Source of the DNA: JABRWC01 sp039961675
GTDB lineage: Bacteria > Planctomycetota > Phycisphaerae > UBA1845 > Fen-1342
Direction: 5' to 3'
Assembly (NCBI GenBank): GCA_039961675.1
Contig: JABRWC010000030.1
Location: forward strand, 1-44,168
DNA: 44,168 bases
Part shown: piece by piece, positions 43,160 through 44,168 of the stretch
Layout of the letters: the number at the start of each line of letters is the position of its first letter
Numbering within the stretch: the stretch's first letter is position 1
Made by a program: the position numbers and the translations under genes
The notes under the pieces: model-generated
Told to the model about the DNA's origin: nothing
The model's database searches: none
Seen by the model: the letters and a program-made list of their open reading frames with translations, nothing else

Positions 43160-44168
<1,009 letters not shown>

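Overview
The window looks like chromosome from a GC-rich planctomycete. The strongest evidence is the partial 16S rRNA gene at the right edge (43160-44168). It carries the exact 18-nt complement of the EUB338-II probe, which was designed for Planctomycetales, at 43522-43539. It does not match the usual Pla46 site (it reads GGCTAAGACATGCAAGTC), so a class outside the classical Planctomycetia, such as Phycisphaerae, is possible but unproven. The gene content fits this: a pilin-like secreted protein with a type II secretion N-terminus, type III glutamine synthetase, ADP-heptose genes, GH127 glycosidase, and many short exported or lipoprotein-like proteins.

Layout. 1-1206 (minus): pilin-like protein and a small membrane protein. 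1207-2050: repeat-rich noncoding DNA. 2051-5347 (plus): TolB-like propeller lipoprotein, a second lipoprotein, an 80-aa protein and a Xer tyrosine recombinase. 5489-10468: TAT-exported metallophosphoesterase, glutamine synthetase III and a PAS-GGDEF diguanylate cyclase. 10823-13342: NAD(P)H-hydrate epimerase and recA, flanked by two copies of a small MITE-like element. 13494-18054: MFS transporter, amidohydrolase, aminotransferase and a TlpA-like thiol-disulfide protein. 18412-20899: hldE-gmhA (heptose pathway) and a small membrane protein. 20985-25455 (minus): SpoIIE-type phosphatase, PTS EIIA, DUF2617-like protein, DUF971 protein and accA. 25814-30225: a PurS-PurS-PurL fusion, convergent with a NupG-like MFS transporter and a 57-aa membrane protein. 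30311-36577: membrane protein, a large lipoprotein and two translationally overlapping dynamin-like GTPases. 36854-40416: GH127 glycosidase, a hairpin-rich noncoding stretch and a 102-aa protein. 40522-42594: a COG4880-type propeller lipoprotein. 42867-44168: rRNA promoter, boxA, structured leader and 16S rRNA.

The genes are mostly housekeeping and envelope functions rather than one dedicated island. Supported functional pairs are hldE-gmhA (GTGA overlap, same pathway), the GTPase pair (8-bp overlap), and purL with a nucleoside-transporter-like MFS gene (overlapping 3' ends). The least ordinary content is the GTPase pair, the MITE-like repeat family, the palindromic repeats with a Neisseria dRS3-like core, and two structured noncoding stretches (39351-40041 and the 16S leader). 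No tRNA, CRISPR array, integrase-bearing prophage or transposase gene was seen.
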